A stretch of DNA of 64,000 bases, taken from UTCFX2 sp963726375. GTDB taxonomy: Bacteria > Chloroflexota > Anaerolineae > Anaerolineales > UBA4823. Each line of letters opens with the position of its first letter. The stretch's first letter is position 1. The stretch spans positions 1-64,000 of the forward strand of contig CAVSCE010000012.1 of NCBI GenBank assembly GCA_963726375.1, in the 5' to 3' direction. The translations under genes and the position numbers were made by a program. Positions 23,533 through 32,318 of the stretch are shown piece after piece. The notes under the pieces were generated by a model. That model made no database searches, was not told the origin of the DNA, and saw only the letters and a program-made list of their open reading frames with translations.

Positions 23533-23565
23533 GTCCCTCCCTGCGGAGGGCAGTCCCTCCCTGCA
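23533..23565. repeat. CCCTCC-CTGC-GGAGGG hairpin repeat, tandem pair
   Basis: A 'tccctccctgcggagggca' unit is followed by a partial second copy. It is the same family as the arrays near 32, 49 and 52 kb. Confidence 0.6.
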
Positions 23566-23569
23566 GTTT

Positions 23570-23730
23570 GAACCACAGCCGAACACAGATAGACGCAGAT
23601 TTTTTTCTTCATGGACTTTGTGAATTTTTGTGTCCTTTGTCTTCTTTGAGGCTTCCAAGTTTAAATTGTTAATCAGCATACGTTTGATATTTTTTGCGTT
23701 CCTGGCGTCCTCCGCGATTTTAATCTTTAA
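23570..23730. repeat. degenerate dispersed repeat (ACCACAG... and TTTTTGTGTCC words)
   Basis: This stretch strings together 'accacagccgaacacagat', 'gtgaatttttgtgtcctttg' and 'gcgttcctggcgtcctccgcg'. It resembles the copies at 16500 and 30147. No coding potential is seen. Confidence 0.45.
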
Positions 23731-23766
23731 CCCTCACCCAGGGCCTCTCCCAGGTGGAGAGGGGGG
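23731..23766. repeat. CCCTCACCCC palindromic repeat, copy 3 (diverged)
   Basis: A diverged copy with CCTCTCCC/GGAGAGG arms, just downstream of the convergent membrane-protein gene. Confidence 0.55.
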
Positions 23767-23772
23767 TTGATT

Positions 23773-24147
23773 TTAGAACAGACCGCCGAACAGGATCAGC
23801 AGCGCAGAGGCGGAAAAGATAAACGGGCAGAGCCTGTAGGGGAGGAATTTGACTTTAAAGCCGGTAAACAGGGAGACCGCCGCCAAAACCAGCAGCTCGA
23901 AGGCGGTGAGAAGGTAGACGACCTTCGAGGCCAGGGCGGCTGGGTCGAGGAAGGTCACCGCGGCGACGAGCAAGCCGATGAAGATCAGGGCGGCGCCTTC
24001 AACGATCCATTCCATCGTAATGATGCGCCGGTTGTCCGTGCTGATCTCGCCAAAACCGTGCACGACCGAGCGGGTCGGGAAGAGGTGGGCGCAACCCCAG
24101 ACGGTAGTGAGGACGGCTGCCAGATAGAGGGAGACGAGATCGATCAT
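23773..24147 (-). CDS. small polytopic membrane protein
   Basis: The start is ATG 24147 (MIDLVSLYLAAVLTTVWG), preceded on the minus strand by AAAGGAGCC at the right distance. An in-frame ATG further upstream at 24180 has no such site. The 124-residue product has four hydrophobic segments, including WIVEGAALIFIGLLVAAVTF and YLLTAFELLVLAAVSLF, with a conserved-looking FPTRSVVHGFGEIS loop. I recognise the profile of small four-helix bacterial membrane proteins but cannot assign a function. Confidence 0.7.
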   Translation of the reverse strand: MIDLVSLYLAAVLTTVWGCAHLFPTRSVVHGFGEISTDNRRIITMEWIVEGAALIFIGLLVAAVTFLDPAALASKVVYLLTAFELLVLAAVSLFTGFKVKFLPYRLCPFIFSASALLILFGGLF

Positions 24148-24909
24148 TTTGGCTCCTTTGTCGGCTGATATGATGCGCAAAGCTGTTTTGAAGCGCAGAT
24201 GAACGCAGTTGAACTTCGTGCACTATGCGGTTCGATCGACATGCCCTCACCCCTGCCCCTCTCCCGGGGGAGAGGGAAAGTTCGGAGAGGGGAAGTTCGG
24301 AGAGACGGCGGCCCATCCCTGCGGAGGGCAGTACCCTGAGGATGGCTCCTAGGATGTATTTGAATTTAAAAAATTCAATTCGATTTAATTCATCTTCTTC
24401 AGAAGTATGTTCAAGGCGAGATCATTATAGCACATTAGTTCTAGTTATGCAAGAATTTAAGGACTGGGATCGGAGGTGGTCGATGGAAGAGAGGTTTGGA
24501 TGGAGGGCAGGAAGAGCCCTCACCCCTGCCCCTCTCCCTCGGGAGAGGGGAAAGTTCGGACTTGGATCGGAGGTGGTCGATGGAAGTGAGGTTCGGATGG
24601 AGGCAGGAAGAGCCCTCACCCCTGCCCCTCTCCCTCGGGAGAGGGGAAAGTTCGGAGAGAGAGGCGGTGTGGCGGTGGAGAGCCCTCCCTGCGGAGGGCG
24701 GGCTCGGAGGGGGTTTCTGGGCGGATCACAAGAGATATTTTGAACTCCTGAAGATGTTAAAAAGTATATTACTATGCAGAACGAGTTGAGACCGATGGGA
24801 CTGCGTCTGATGACTGCTTCCCAGGCTGGCAGCATCCATATCGCCAGCAGCTGCACACCGACTGGTTTGCTGCACCACAGTAAAGCGCCTGTTTAGGAGA
24901 CCTCAGCCG
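24148..24909. repeat. 760-bp intergenic repeat region
   Basis: No gene is seen. It contains three CCCTCACCCC palindromes (24244-24288, 24517-24560, 24613-24655), two of them inside a 97-bp tandem duplication (24467-24655). It also holds two CCCTCC/GGAGGG hairpin units (24310-24331, 24682-24702) and an AT-rich segment (24364-24440) that has a relative at 31866-31940. Confidence 0.65.
24467..24655. repeat. 97-bp tandem duplication
   Basis: Copy 1 (24467-24560) and copy 2 (24564-24655) both begin GGATCGGAGGTGGTCGATGG and end in a CCCTCACCCC palindrome with AAAGTTCGGA. Confidence 0.75.
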
Positions 24910-25974
24910 ATGCCGCCGCTTGCCCGCTACCTGCTCCTGCGTTTACTGCTCCTCCCGCTCACGCTGCTGGTCGTCACGTTCACGCTGATGGCGCTGCTGA
25001 CGACCGTCCGGCCTGAAGTGCGCGCGTTTCTGTATTTACCTCGCCGAGTTCAGGAAGAGTCGGCCGAGATGAGTAATGAACAGCTTCGTCAAGCGACCGA
25101 GCGCATCATTCAGACCCATCACCTGGAAGATCCCTTTCCCATACAGTACGCGTACTGGATTGTCAGCGTTTTCACCCACGGCGGCGGGTACAGCCCTTCC
25201 GTGAAGGGCGACGTGTTCGAGGCGATATTGAGGAGGACATCCGGTCACCATCGAGCTGACGCTTTATTCCTTGCTGGTCTTCATCCCGCTTGGGATTGTA
25301 TCTGGCCTGCGCGCCGGCTGGAGGCAGGGCGGAGCCCAGGACAGGCGCTTCCGGACAACAGCCTATATTGCCACCAGCCTGCCGCCCTTCATCACCGCAT
25401 TGTTCCTGCTCGGCACTTTCTACACGGTATTGGGTTGGTTTCCTCCCGGGCGTTTGGGGATCGCGATCAGCCAGGAGGTCCTGGCTCCCGATTTTCGGCA
25501 CTTTACCGGCTTGATGACGATCGACAGCCTGCTGAACCGGCGGCCGGAAATCTTCGCCGACTCGGTCCGCCACCTGGTGCTGCCGGTGGTCACTTTGAGC
25601 CTGATGCACTGGGCCACCCTGGGGCGGATCGTGCGCACCACGATCATCACAGAGCGACATAAAGAATACCTGAAGGCTGCCAGGGCGCGCGGCATCCCCG
25701 AAAGACGCCTGATGTGGCGGCATGCTTTCCGCAACGTGCTCGCTCCAGCCTTATCCAGCAGCGCCCTGGCGGCAGCTTCGCTCTTGACCAGCGTCTTTAT
25801 GGTTGAGATCATCTTTAACCTGAAAGGCGTGGCAGACCTGGTCGTGCATGGAACAAGGGCCGGTCTGGATATGCCCATCGCGATGGGTTTCGCGGTCTAC
25901 TCCGTCTGCCTTGTCCTGATGATCATGTTCGTGCTGGACGTTTTACGCGCTATCTTTGACCCGCGGTCTCGTGA
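24910..25974 (+). CDS. ABC transporter permease, DppB/OppB type (frameshifted)
   Basis: ATG 24910 follows AGGAGA. The protein begins with a membrane helix, LLLRLLLLPLTLLVVTFTLM, and then a periplasmic-type segment. A one-base error near 25245 shifts frame into VTIELTLYSLLVFIPLGIVSG. The inner-membrane permease motif EYLKAARARGIPERRLMWRH (EAA loop contacting the ATPase) is clear near 25665-25725. Read literally the frame runs to 26164, overlapping the next gene by 179 bases. One missing G near 25964 would give the usual ...DPRVS ending at TGA 25974, 11 bases before the next start, which I prefer. Family role: one half of the peptide/nickel-type importer channel. Confidence 0.8.
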
Positions 25975-25985
25975 GATGATGATCC

Positions 25986-26990
25986 ATGACGAAATCCAAA
26001 CTAACCCGCAGAATGCTCAGACACGCAAGAACCTGCGATCAGGCTTTCGAAAAAACGCCGCGGCTCTGGATGGGGGCATGGATCGTTGGATGTTTTATGC
26101 TCACCGCGCTGGCTGCGCCTCTGCTGGCACCACCCGATCCAGACGTCGAATTTTCCACGTATAAAGACATCGGCGAGCTGAACCGATATGTCCCTTTCCA
26201 GCCCGGGGCAGGACTTCTGCTTGGCAGCGTGCCCGACCCGGCCCACCTGCGACAGCTGGACATCTGGTATTCGTTGGTGTGGGGGGCACGCTCAGCGCTG
26301 CTTTTTGGCTTTCTGGTGGTGCTGTTTACGAGCACGTTCGGAGTCATCCTGGGCGGGGTCAGCGCCTATCTGGGGGGCTGGCCCAACACCCTGATGATGG
26401 GCTTCACGGACGCCTTCCTGGCATTTCCCGTGATCGCCGGGGTGATTTTCTTCCAGCATTTCATCCTGATGCTGCTGCGCAGCTCAGGCGCGCTGGTTTA
26501 CTTGAACGGCATGGTTTACCTGGATGCGCCGACCGCCTGGCAGCTCTTTCTGCTCGAGGTGGACCCGCTGATGATCGCCTTTATCGTTTTCTCCTGGATG
26601 CCTTACGCTCGCTTGATGAACAGCGTCGTGATGCAGGCGCGCCAGGAAGAATATATCCTGGCAGCCCGTTCTCTGGGCGCCGGGCATCTGCGGCTGATCT
26701 TTCGCCACCTGATTCCCAACTCGATCTCACCGGCTATCATCCTGGCGGCGCGCGATGTGGGCTACCTGGTGCTGCTGCAAGCCGGCTTCACCTTCATCGG
26801 ACTGAGCGACCGCTCAGAGTGGGGCGAGCTGCTCGCCCTGGGCAGGAACTACGTCATCGGACCCGGGGGCAATCCTTTCACCTGGTGGTGGATCTACCTG
26901 CCTACCACCCTGGCGATCGTACTTTACGGCGTGGGCTGGAACCTGCTGGGCGATGGCTTGAACGACTGGCTGAATCCTTACCGGTCGTGA
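25986..26990 (+). CDS. ABC transporter permease, DppC/OppC type
   Basis: This is an intact 334-residue permease. It has an N-terminal soluble segment and a first helix, WIVGCFMLTALAAPLLA, which is the OppC_N-like part. The binding-protein-dependent transport domain follows, with SLVWGARSALLFGFLVVLF, and the EAA motif EEYILAARSLGAGHLRLIFR. It is coupled to the preceding DppB-like gene and forms the second half of a peptide-type channel. No substrate-binding protein or OppD/OppF ATPases follow; the next gene is convergent. The pair is therefore an orphan and must borrow ATPases encoded elsewhere. Confidence 0.9.
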   Translation: MTKSKLTRRMLRHARTCDQAFEKTPRLWMGAWIVGCFMLTALAAPLLAPPDPDVEFSTYKDIGELNRYVPFQPGAGLLLGSVPDPAHLRQLDIWYSLVWGARSALLFGFLVVLFTSTFGVILGGVSAYLGGWPNTLMMGFTDAFLAFPVIAGVIFFQHFILMLLRSSGALVYLNGMVYLDAPTAWQLFLLEVDPLMIAFIVFSWMPYARLMNSVVMQARQEEYILAARSLGAGHLRLIFRHLIPNSISPAIILAARDVGYLVLLQAGFTFIGLSDRSEWGELLALGRNYVIGPGGNPFTWWWIYLPTTLAIVLYGVGWNLLGDGLNDWLNPYRS

Positions 26991-27035
26991 GCAGTCAGGC
27001 TCAGAGGGCATAGGGGGTCTGCGGACAGATTTGAC

Positions 27036-28111
27036 TCACGGGTGTTTGCCACCCCCACCGCCTGTTCCACCGGGCTCGCCCTGGCCACCCCCTCCAGGGT
27101 CAGACGGTCCAGGTCCGCCCGGCTTCAGCCCTCCAGCTGGACCCTGGTTTGGCGTGTTCCCACCAGGCGCCTGTGTGTTTTTGGGACTTCCTGTCGCAAG
27201 CCCGGCCGGCTGGGCAGTGGCTTGAGCGCCAGGGGTTTGACCAGGACCTTTGCCGGCAGGGGCTACCTGCGGGCTTTCGGAAGTGAGCTTTGCAGCGGGC
27301 TGCTGCGAACCTGGAGTGGATGGGCTGGTTGGATCAACATGCGGTTGGACCGGCGCCTGGATGGGTGTTTCGGGCTGCCAGAACGGCAATCGCTGGCGAA
27401 AACCCGCGGGGTCTACCAAACCCATCTCCACATATCGAAGCTGGTTTTGGAGCATCGCAAGCACATGAAGAACGAGCGGATCAGCCTGATCGGGAACCCG
27501 CTTGATCAACTGCTGCTGGAGAACCGTCCGCTGCTGGATCTGGATGAGAGCCTGGCGCATCGCTTGATCATCCATACCGGCAGCCAACCGGAGCAGGTTA
27601 TGCAGGCGAACCTGCAGCATCTCCGCCAGACCCGCTGGCGCAGCCTGCCCAGATTGAACGAGGGCGGAAATCTCACCCACGCGACGGTCGGTGAGCTCCA
27701 GGTCCAGGCTTAAGCGGGATGCATCGCTGACTGCAAGGGTGAGGGCGAACGTTTTCGCTCGCCGTTTTGACGCCGTAGAGCGGTTCACCAGGCAAGCTAT
27801 CCTGAGCCGCAACTGCCACTGCGCCTCCTGCAGTCAAAATGAGCGCGAGCGCGATCATGAATGAAAGCCATCGGCATCCAGGCAGGGGAGGACTTTCTCG
27901 TCCGAGGCCAGGTGAAGATCGACCCCAGCTTCCTGGTTCTGGAAGTCCGCGCAGCCACGAGCCTGGATTGAGGAATGGCGTCCACCTGCGCCAGAAAAGC
28001 AGCCCTGGCGCTGGCCCTCAGCTCCGGCGCACGCGCGGGCTGCTGGCGAAACGCCTCCCATTTGCGGGCCGATCCGGGTTCCAATTTCATTTCAGACAAA
28101 TCCATAGTCAT
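27036..28111 (-). CDS. DUF5667-type protein encoded with an ECF sigma factor (frameshifted)
   Basis: The start is ATG 28111, 11 bases after the sigma factor stop on the same strand. The N-terminus, MTMDLSEMKLEPGSARKWEA, and LRASARAAFLAQVDAIP form a cytoplasmic part. Frame shifts near 27880 and 27760 lead through a membrane helix, IALALILTAGGAVAVAAQ, into DSLPGEPLYGVKTASENV and a helical region (RVGEISALVQSGQAAPAGLA; RQALIQIQQRTVLQQQL). The DSLPG...LYxVK signature is that of DUF5667. A Pro/Thr/Gln linker and a Gly-rich tail (GGGGQGEPGGTGGGGGKHP) end it. Its place after the sigma gene suggests a membrane-bound partner of that sigma factor, possibly an anti-sigma or sensory protein. That is inference. 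Confidence 0.75.
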
Positions 28112-28121
28112 ATCCCTATAC

Positions 28122-28652
28122 TCACTTCAGCAGACGGCGCAGGTTTTCGAGGGCTCGGTGCTGCAGGCTTTTGACTGCACCAACTGGTTTTTGCAAGGCT
28201 TCAGCAACCTGGTCGTTCGTCCAATCTTCCACGTATTTCAACATGATTACCTGGCGCTGGTCGGGGGTCAGAATGTGCAGCGCATGCCGAATCTGAGCAT
28301 TCGCAACTCGCATCTCCATTTCGGCCTCTATTTCGTCTCCTACCTTGAGAATTGCATCGTCCATGGGTAGGGGTTCGGGAGGCTGCCTGCGGTAGATGTC
28401 GGTGATCCAGTTATGTGCGATCCGAAACAGGTATGCTTGAAGGTTTTCTTTGGGACCTTTCCCCGACTGCAGAGCGGAAAGCAGGCGGGTGAAGGTCTCG
28501 CTGACGCAATCCTCTGCCAACTGGTTGTTGTCCAGCAGTCGATATGCATACCCATACAAGCTGTCGCTGTAGGTATCATACATCTCTGTCAGCGCCTCCC
28601 GATCCAGAGCTAAAATTCGATGGAGCAGTTTTGCTTCGTCCACGTTCTCCAT
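28122..28652 (-). CDS. ECF-subfamily RNA polymerase sigma factor
   Basis: This is an intact 176-residue sigma factor. Region 2 spans residues 10-90, with YDTYSDSLYGYAYRLL, the -10 recognising LAEDCVSETFTRLLSAL and AYLFRIAHNWITDIYRR. Region 4 is near 110-175, with LHILTPDQRQVIMLKYVEDW and the helix-turn-helix NDQVAEALQKPVGAVKSLQHRALENL. It directs polymerase to a specific regulon, probably including its own operon with the DUF5667 gene. No Shine-Dalgarno is obvious before the ATG at 28652, where TATAATG overlaps the start. Confidence 0.92.
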   Translation of the reverse strand: MENVDEAKLLHRILALDREALTEMYDTYSDSLYGYAYRLLDNNQLAEDCVSETFTRLLSALQSGKGPKENLQAYLFRIAHNWITDIYRRQPPEPLPMDDAILKVGDEIEAEMEMRVANAQIRHALHILTPDQRQVIMLKYVEDWTNDQVAEALQKPVGAVKSLQHRALENLRRLLK

Positions 28653-28681
28653 TATACAGGTACGGTTTTAAAGTATCTCTT

Positions 28682-30022
28682 TTAGTATCGCAGCATGAGC
28701 GGAAGGTAGATCTGGTGCAGACCGGTGCCGAACAGCGCGAACTGCGTAAAGTGGTCCGTGGAGAAGGCAAGCGTGTCCTCTGAGAGCCAGGCAGGCTCGC
28801 CCATCATCATCGCCCAGGGCTCACCCGGCCCGCTGCGATACCACAGGCGCAGGGTCTCTCGGTTCAAACCTGCGATCTCTTCGGGTTTCAGCCGCAACAC
28901 CAGACGGATCGTCTCGCCGAATTCGTGCTGCTCCCCAAAATGATAAGCATTCAGCTCGAAGAAGCGATGGGCGCAGCACATATAGCCGGCAGGAGCATTA
29001 TCAGGTTTTTCTGCGATTGAAGAACTGGTATTCGAAGCGCGTCATCTCCTGCACAGCGCCGGGCGGGATTTCCACAGTCAAGCCTTCCTGCACCTGCCAG
29101 GTGTGCCCTAAAGGTCCGGCCATCACGGCATGCGGCGGCAGGTTGACTGCGCTGGCTGTTGGTCCTAACTGCAAGCGCATGCCTCCGTAAGCCAGCTCAG
29201 CTGTGTTGGTAATTACTGCACTCCTGGCGGCGTTTCCCCTTCCACGCCCAGCCGGTAGCGCAAGGTGAGCGGCTCCCCTGCCTGCACCATACCCTGCCAG
29301 CGGAGCGTATTTCCTTCCCGAGTTCCAGCATCTGGCCCGATCCAGCCCAGGAAGCGCACCTGGTTCTGGGCAGGCAGCGTATCGGTGAGTGTCACCTGCC
29401 GCTGCTGGACAGAGTCGGTTCCCTTGCGCTCCGTCAGGCGCAGCTGGATGGTGTAGGTCAGGATATCACCGGGCTTGACTTCTCCGGCATGCACCTGCTT
29501 TGTGGAGCCGGCCATGTCGCAAACCACGCTGGTGACGCTGGAGGTGTTGTTTGCGGTATCGACCTCCTCCGCTTCAGATCCGATCTGCCGCCTGCAGGAC
29601 CAGCTCCTCTCCCTCAGGCCAGGTCAGCTTCTACCGCCAGGGTGACGAATATGTGCTGGCAGCATTCGCCGGCTGGGACCGCTCCAACCTGCCAGGTCAG
29701 CAGGCTGCCGCTGATGGAGGTGGGCGGAAGATCGCCGCCCAACCTGTCAGCAGCGGAGACAAACTCCACGCCGTCCGGCAGCAGCAAGGTAACCTCTGTA
29801 TCCTCCGGGGATGCGATGTCACCCAGGTTGCTGACCTTAATATTTGCGAAATAGCTCTCGCCGGGAGCCACATGCTGCTGCGCGCCGATCGTGACACTCA
29901 GATCAACAATCCCTTCAGCACTACGCTCCTCAGCACTCGCACCGGTCAGAAAAACCGCCATCATCCCCACACTCAGCACCAGTGCGATTACGGTGGGACC
30001 AAATCTGGATACATCCTTTCAT
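28682..30022 (-). CDS. exported DUF11-like surface protein with C-terminal YLPLMLRY (frameshifted)
   Basis: The start is ATG 30022, behind GAGGAGGC. A one-base shift near 30005 joins MKRMYP to a hydrophobic signal, VIALVLSVGMMAVFLTGASA. The mature part contains conserved-repeat (DUF11-like) Ig folds: VDLSVTIGAQQHVAPGESYF with VSNLGDIASPEDTEVTLLLP, then a second unit, KPGDILTYTIQLRLTERKG with VTLTDTLPAQNQVRFLGWIG. Two or three further shifts lie at 29530-29620, 29210-29230 and near 28985. The C-terminal part, LRLKPEEIAGLNRETLRLWY, ends FALFGTGLHQIYLPLMLRY. It is probably a cell-surface protein of about 440 residues lying beside the ECF sigma operon, though whether it belongs to that regulon is unknown. 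Confidence 0.75.
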
Positions 30023-30146
30023 TTTTGCCTCCTCAACATCATTCTTATGGGTCTGCGCTGATCGAGCTTTTCAGCGGATTGCTTTATACAATAATTAAGA
30101 CGCCATAAGCGTGAGGCAGATACGGGCCCCTGCAGTGATTTACTTC

Positions 30147-30172
30147 ACCACAGAGACACAGAGTCCACAGAG
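30147..30172. repeat. ACCACAGAGACACAGAG-type dispersed repeat
   Basis: A short copy of the repeat also seen at 16500, in the 240-bp gap before the next gene. Confidence 0.45.
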
Positions 30173-30265
30173 CTCGTTCTGAAAATAGATTTCCATCCTT
30201 TGGGGCGAATAGAATTTACGAGAATCCGTGGTTTTTCCTTTTTTGAGGACAGCAGCATGCCCGGG

Positions 30266-30742
30266 TTAGAGCAGTCCTTTGGCCTGCTTGCCGGTCAGGT
30301 GCTCGATGCTGAGCTCGAGCACGCAAACGGCCTCCCAGTCTTTTTCGATCTCACGCCGGCCGGCTTCGATATGGTCGGGGGAGAAGCGGGCGACCAGGGC
30401 TTCGAGGGCAGCCAGGCGCTCCTGGTCGAGGGTGAGGATGCGCACCGTGCCAAACGCGATCACACTGCGGTAGTGGGTGGCGAACGCTTCGGGCACGACC
30501 TCGTCCTGGGCGATGACGCAGTACGAGACCTTCGGGTTCCTGCGGATGCCGTCGAGCTTGTGACCGGCGAGGGCGCAGTGGAAGTAGAGCCTGCCATCCT
30601 GGTAGACGTGGCTGAGCGGGACGGCGTAGGGGTAGCCGTCATCGCCCGAGACCGCCAGAACGCCCGAGGTGGCGGCGCTTAAGATTTCGAGGGTTTCAGC
30701 TTCGGGCAAGGCCTGCTTTTTTCGGCGCATTTCTCTGAACAT
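30266..30742 (-). CDS. pyridoxamine 5'-phosphate oxidase-like flavoprotein
   Basis: This is an intact 158-residue split-barrel flavin-binding protein of the PNPOx-like/NimA type. It shows TSGVLAVSGDDGYPYAVPLSHVY, RLYFHCALAGHKLDGIRRNP and VSYCVIAQDEVVPEAFATHY, which form the FMN-binding barrel, then SVIAFGTVRILTLDQERLAA and a short C-terminal helix. Start ATG 30742 follows GGAGG on the minus strand. Family members bind FMN, F420 or heme, and some reduce nitroimidazoles. The protein is too short to be true pyridoxamine oxidase, and the exact activity is unknown. Confidence 0.85.
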   Translation of the reverse strand: MFREMRRKKQALPEAETLEILSAATSGVLAVSGDDGYPYAVPLSHVYQDGRLYFHCALAGHKLDGIRRNPKVSYCVIAQDEVVPEAFATHYRSVIAFGTVRILTLDQERLAALEALVARFSPDHIEAGRREIEKDWEAVCVLELSIEHLTGKQAKGLL

Positions 30743-31067
30743 ATTTCCTCCAATTTACGGTACCGGCCGAGCGGACGGGTAAGCGGCCCACTCCAACCGG
30801 AAAGTTTATCGATGCAGCTCGAGCAGATCCGACGAGCCGGGCAGCGCCGGCAGCTTTGAGCGCCGAGGGCGGCCGGCAGCCGACGACCGCCGGGGCCGCG
30901 TGGATCCGGGTATCGTCCCAGCGGGCCGCGACCATGAAGAGGGCGAAGTCCACCCGGCGGGTGAGGCGCTGAGGAGGATCGGGCCGCCGAGGCGGCGGGA
31001 CCAGACGGGGCTTCTGCGAGGCCGCGGCCGCGCACGACCGTCCAGCGGTTCCACGGCCTGCCGCCCG
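30743..31067. other. 325-bp GC-rich stretch without a recognisable gene
   Basis: Open frames on the minus strand give Arg/Pro/Ala-rich peptides such as VDFALFMVAARWDDTRIHAA. I could not match these to a family, even allowing single-base shifts. It may hold a damaged gene or simply GC-rich spacer. Confidence 0.3.
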
Positions 31068-31439
31068 CTAGACGTGCTGGTCGACCAAGATGGTGTTCCC
31101 GTCGGGGTCGAGGAGCATGAAGTGGGCCGGGCCGGTGGTGGTTTCGTCGGCTTCGACGAGCAGCTCCAGCCCCTGCGCCTTGAGCGCTCGCTGGAGGAGC
31201 CGCACGTCGGTGTATTCGCCCAGCGGCCGGGCGCTGCTGTCCCAGCCGGGGTTGAAGGTGAGCAGGTTGTGCTCGAACATGCCCTGAAACAGACCGATCA
31301 CATGCTCGCCGTTCTTCATGATCAGCCAGTTTTGGGATTGCTCGCCGAAAAATGCGGTGAAGCCGAGCTTTTCGTAGAAGAGCTTCGAGGCTTCGAGGTC
31401 TTTGACAGCAAGGCTGACGGAAAATGCTCCAAGCTCCAT
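31068..31439 (-). CDS. VOC (glyoxalase/bleomycin-resistance) family protein
   Basis: This is a 123-residue single-module VOC protein. The opening strand and helix, MELGAFSVSLAVKDLEASKL, and FYEKLGFTAFFGEQSQNWLI form the first beta-alpha-beta-beta-beta unit. The second unit shows LLQRALKAQGLELLVEADET and ends with the typical FMLLDPDGNTILVDQH. Start ATG 31439 lies behind GGAGG; longer upstream frames are repeat-derived. Members bind a metal and act as small-molecule dioxygenases, lyases or resistance proteins. The substrate here is unknown. Confidence 0.88.
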   Translation of the reverse strand: MELGAFSVSLAVKDLEASKLFYEKLGFTAFFGEQSQNWLIMKNGEHVIGLFQGMFEHNLLTFNPGWDSSARPLGEYTDVRLLQRALKAQGLELLVEADETTTGPAHFMLLDPDGNTILVDQHV

Positions 31440-32000
31440 GGGACTGCCTCCTGGGTGGAATGAGAGTTGGGTGGTTGGACGGACGCGTGCTTCTGCAGGG
31501 GAAGTATAACAAAGAATTGGCGGGGAGCCCTCATCCCCTGCCCCTTCTCCCAGGGGGAGAAGGGGTTTAAGAATATGGAACCGCAGATGGTGGAGGGGGG
31601 AATTGACCCGCACGCTTCGATTCGTTTCAAAAATAACGAATCGAAACGAATACGATTCTGATGGTGTGCAGGATGGTGAATTCCAGGGACGAGGGCGGGG
31701 GGAGGGAGGTTTTGTTGAAGGTCTTTTGAAACAATGCGTTTTTGATGGTGTGCAGGATGGTGAATTGATGGACGAGGGCGGGAGGGAGGTTTTGTTATGG
31801 GCATCCTGGGCGGGGAGGGGGTTGGAGAGGGAGAGGGCGATTTGAATCATTGGATATCAATGGAATAAATTCAATTCGATTTAATTGGATGCTGGAGGGA
31901 AGGATGCGCATGGGAGATATTATAGCACATATGTTCTGTTTTTGAAGGGGTTTTTTGAATAGGCGGGAGGAGGAGGCTCTTTTTCGTTAAGGCTGCAGGT
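31440..32000. repeat. intergenic region with palindrome and direct repeats
   Basis: It contains CCCTCACCCC palindrome copy 7 (31528-31568), an ATTCGTTTC/GAAACGAAT inverted repeat (31619-31651), a direct repeat (31661-31716 and 31744-31796), and an AT-rich segment (31866-31940) similar to 24364-24440. No gene is seen. Confidence 0.6.
31661..31796. repeat. direct repeat, about 55 bp, period 83
   Basis: Both copies start ATGGTGTGCAGGATGGTGAA and end GGGAGGGAGGTTTTGTT. They are separated by a short unique spacer. Confidence 0.7.
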
Positions 32001-32318
32001 GGGACGTCTCTGCAGACGGCAGTATTTGGGGCGGGTTGACGATCATCCTGCGGATGACAGGCTGTGGGGCGGGTTGACGATCATCCTGGATACAGTTTGA
32101 GGGCGGGTTGACAATCTCCTGCGGATGACAGGCCCGCCCTACATGGGCAGGTCGTCCCTACGGACGGCAGTATTTGGGGCGGGTTGGCGATCATCCTGCG
32201 GATGACAGGCCGTGCGGCGGACAGGCCATCACCCTACGGATGGCAGTATGTGGGGCAGGGTCATGGCAATCATCCTGCGGATGACAGGCCATCCCTCGAC
32301 GGCAGGCCCTCCCTACAA
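32001..32318. repeat. hairpin-repeat array A (left of the CFA-synthase fragment)
   Basis: At least seven units built on a 6-7 bp stem with a TGC or CTAC loop: TCATCC/GGATGA, GTCGTCC/GGACGGC and others. Some are nested inside an outer GGGCGGG...CCCGCCC stem (for example 32084-32133). Confidence 0.65.

Noticed and set aside
25975..26164. Long C-terminal tail of the DppB-like permease overlapping DppC by 179 bases
   Set aside because: The tail has no permease character. One missing G near 25964 gives the family-typical ending and an 11-base gap.
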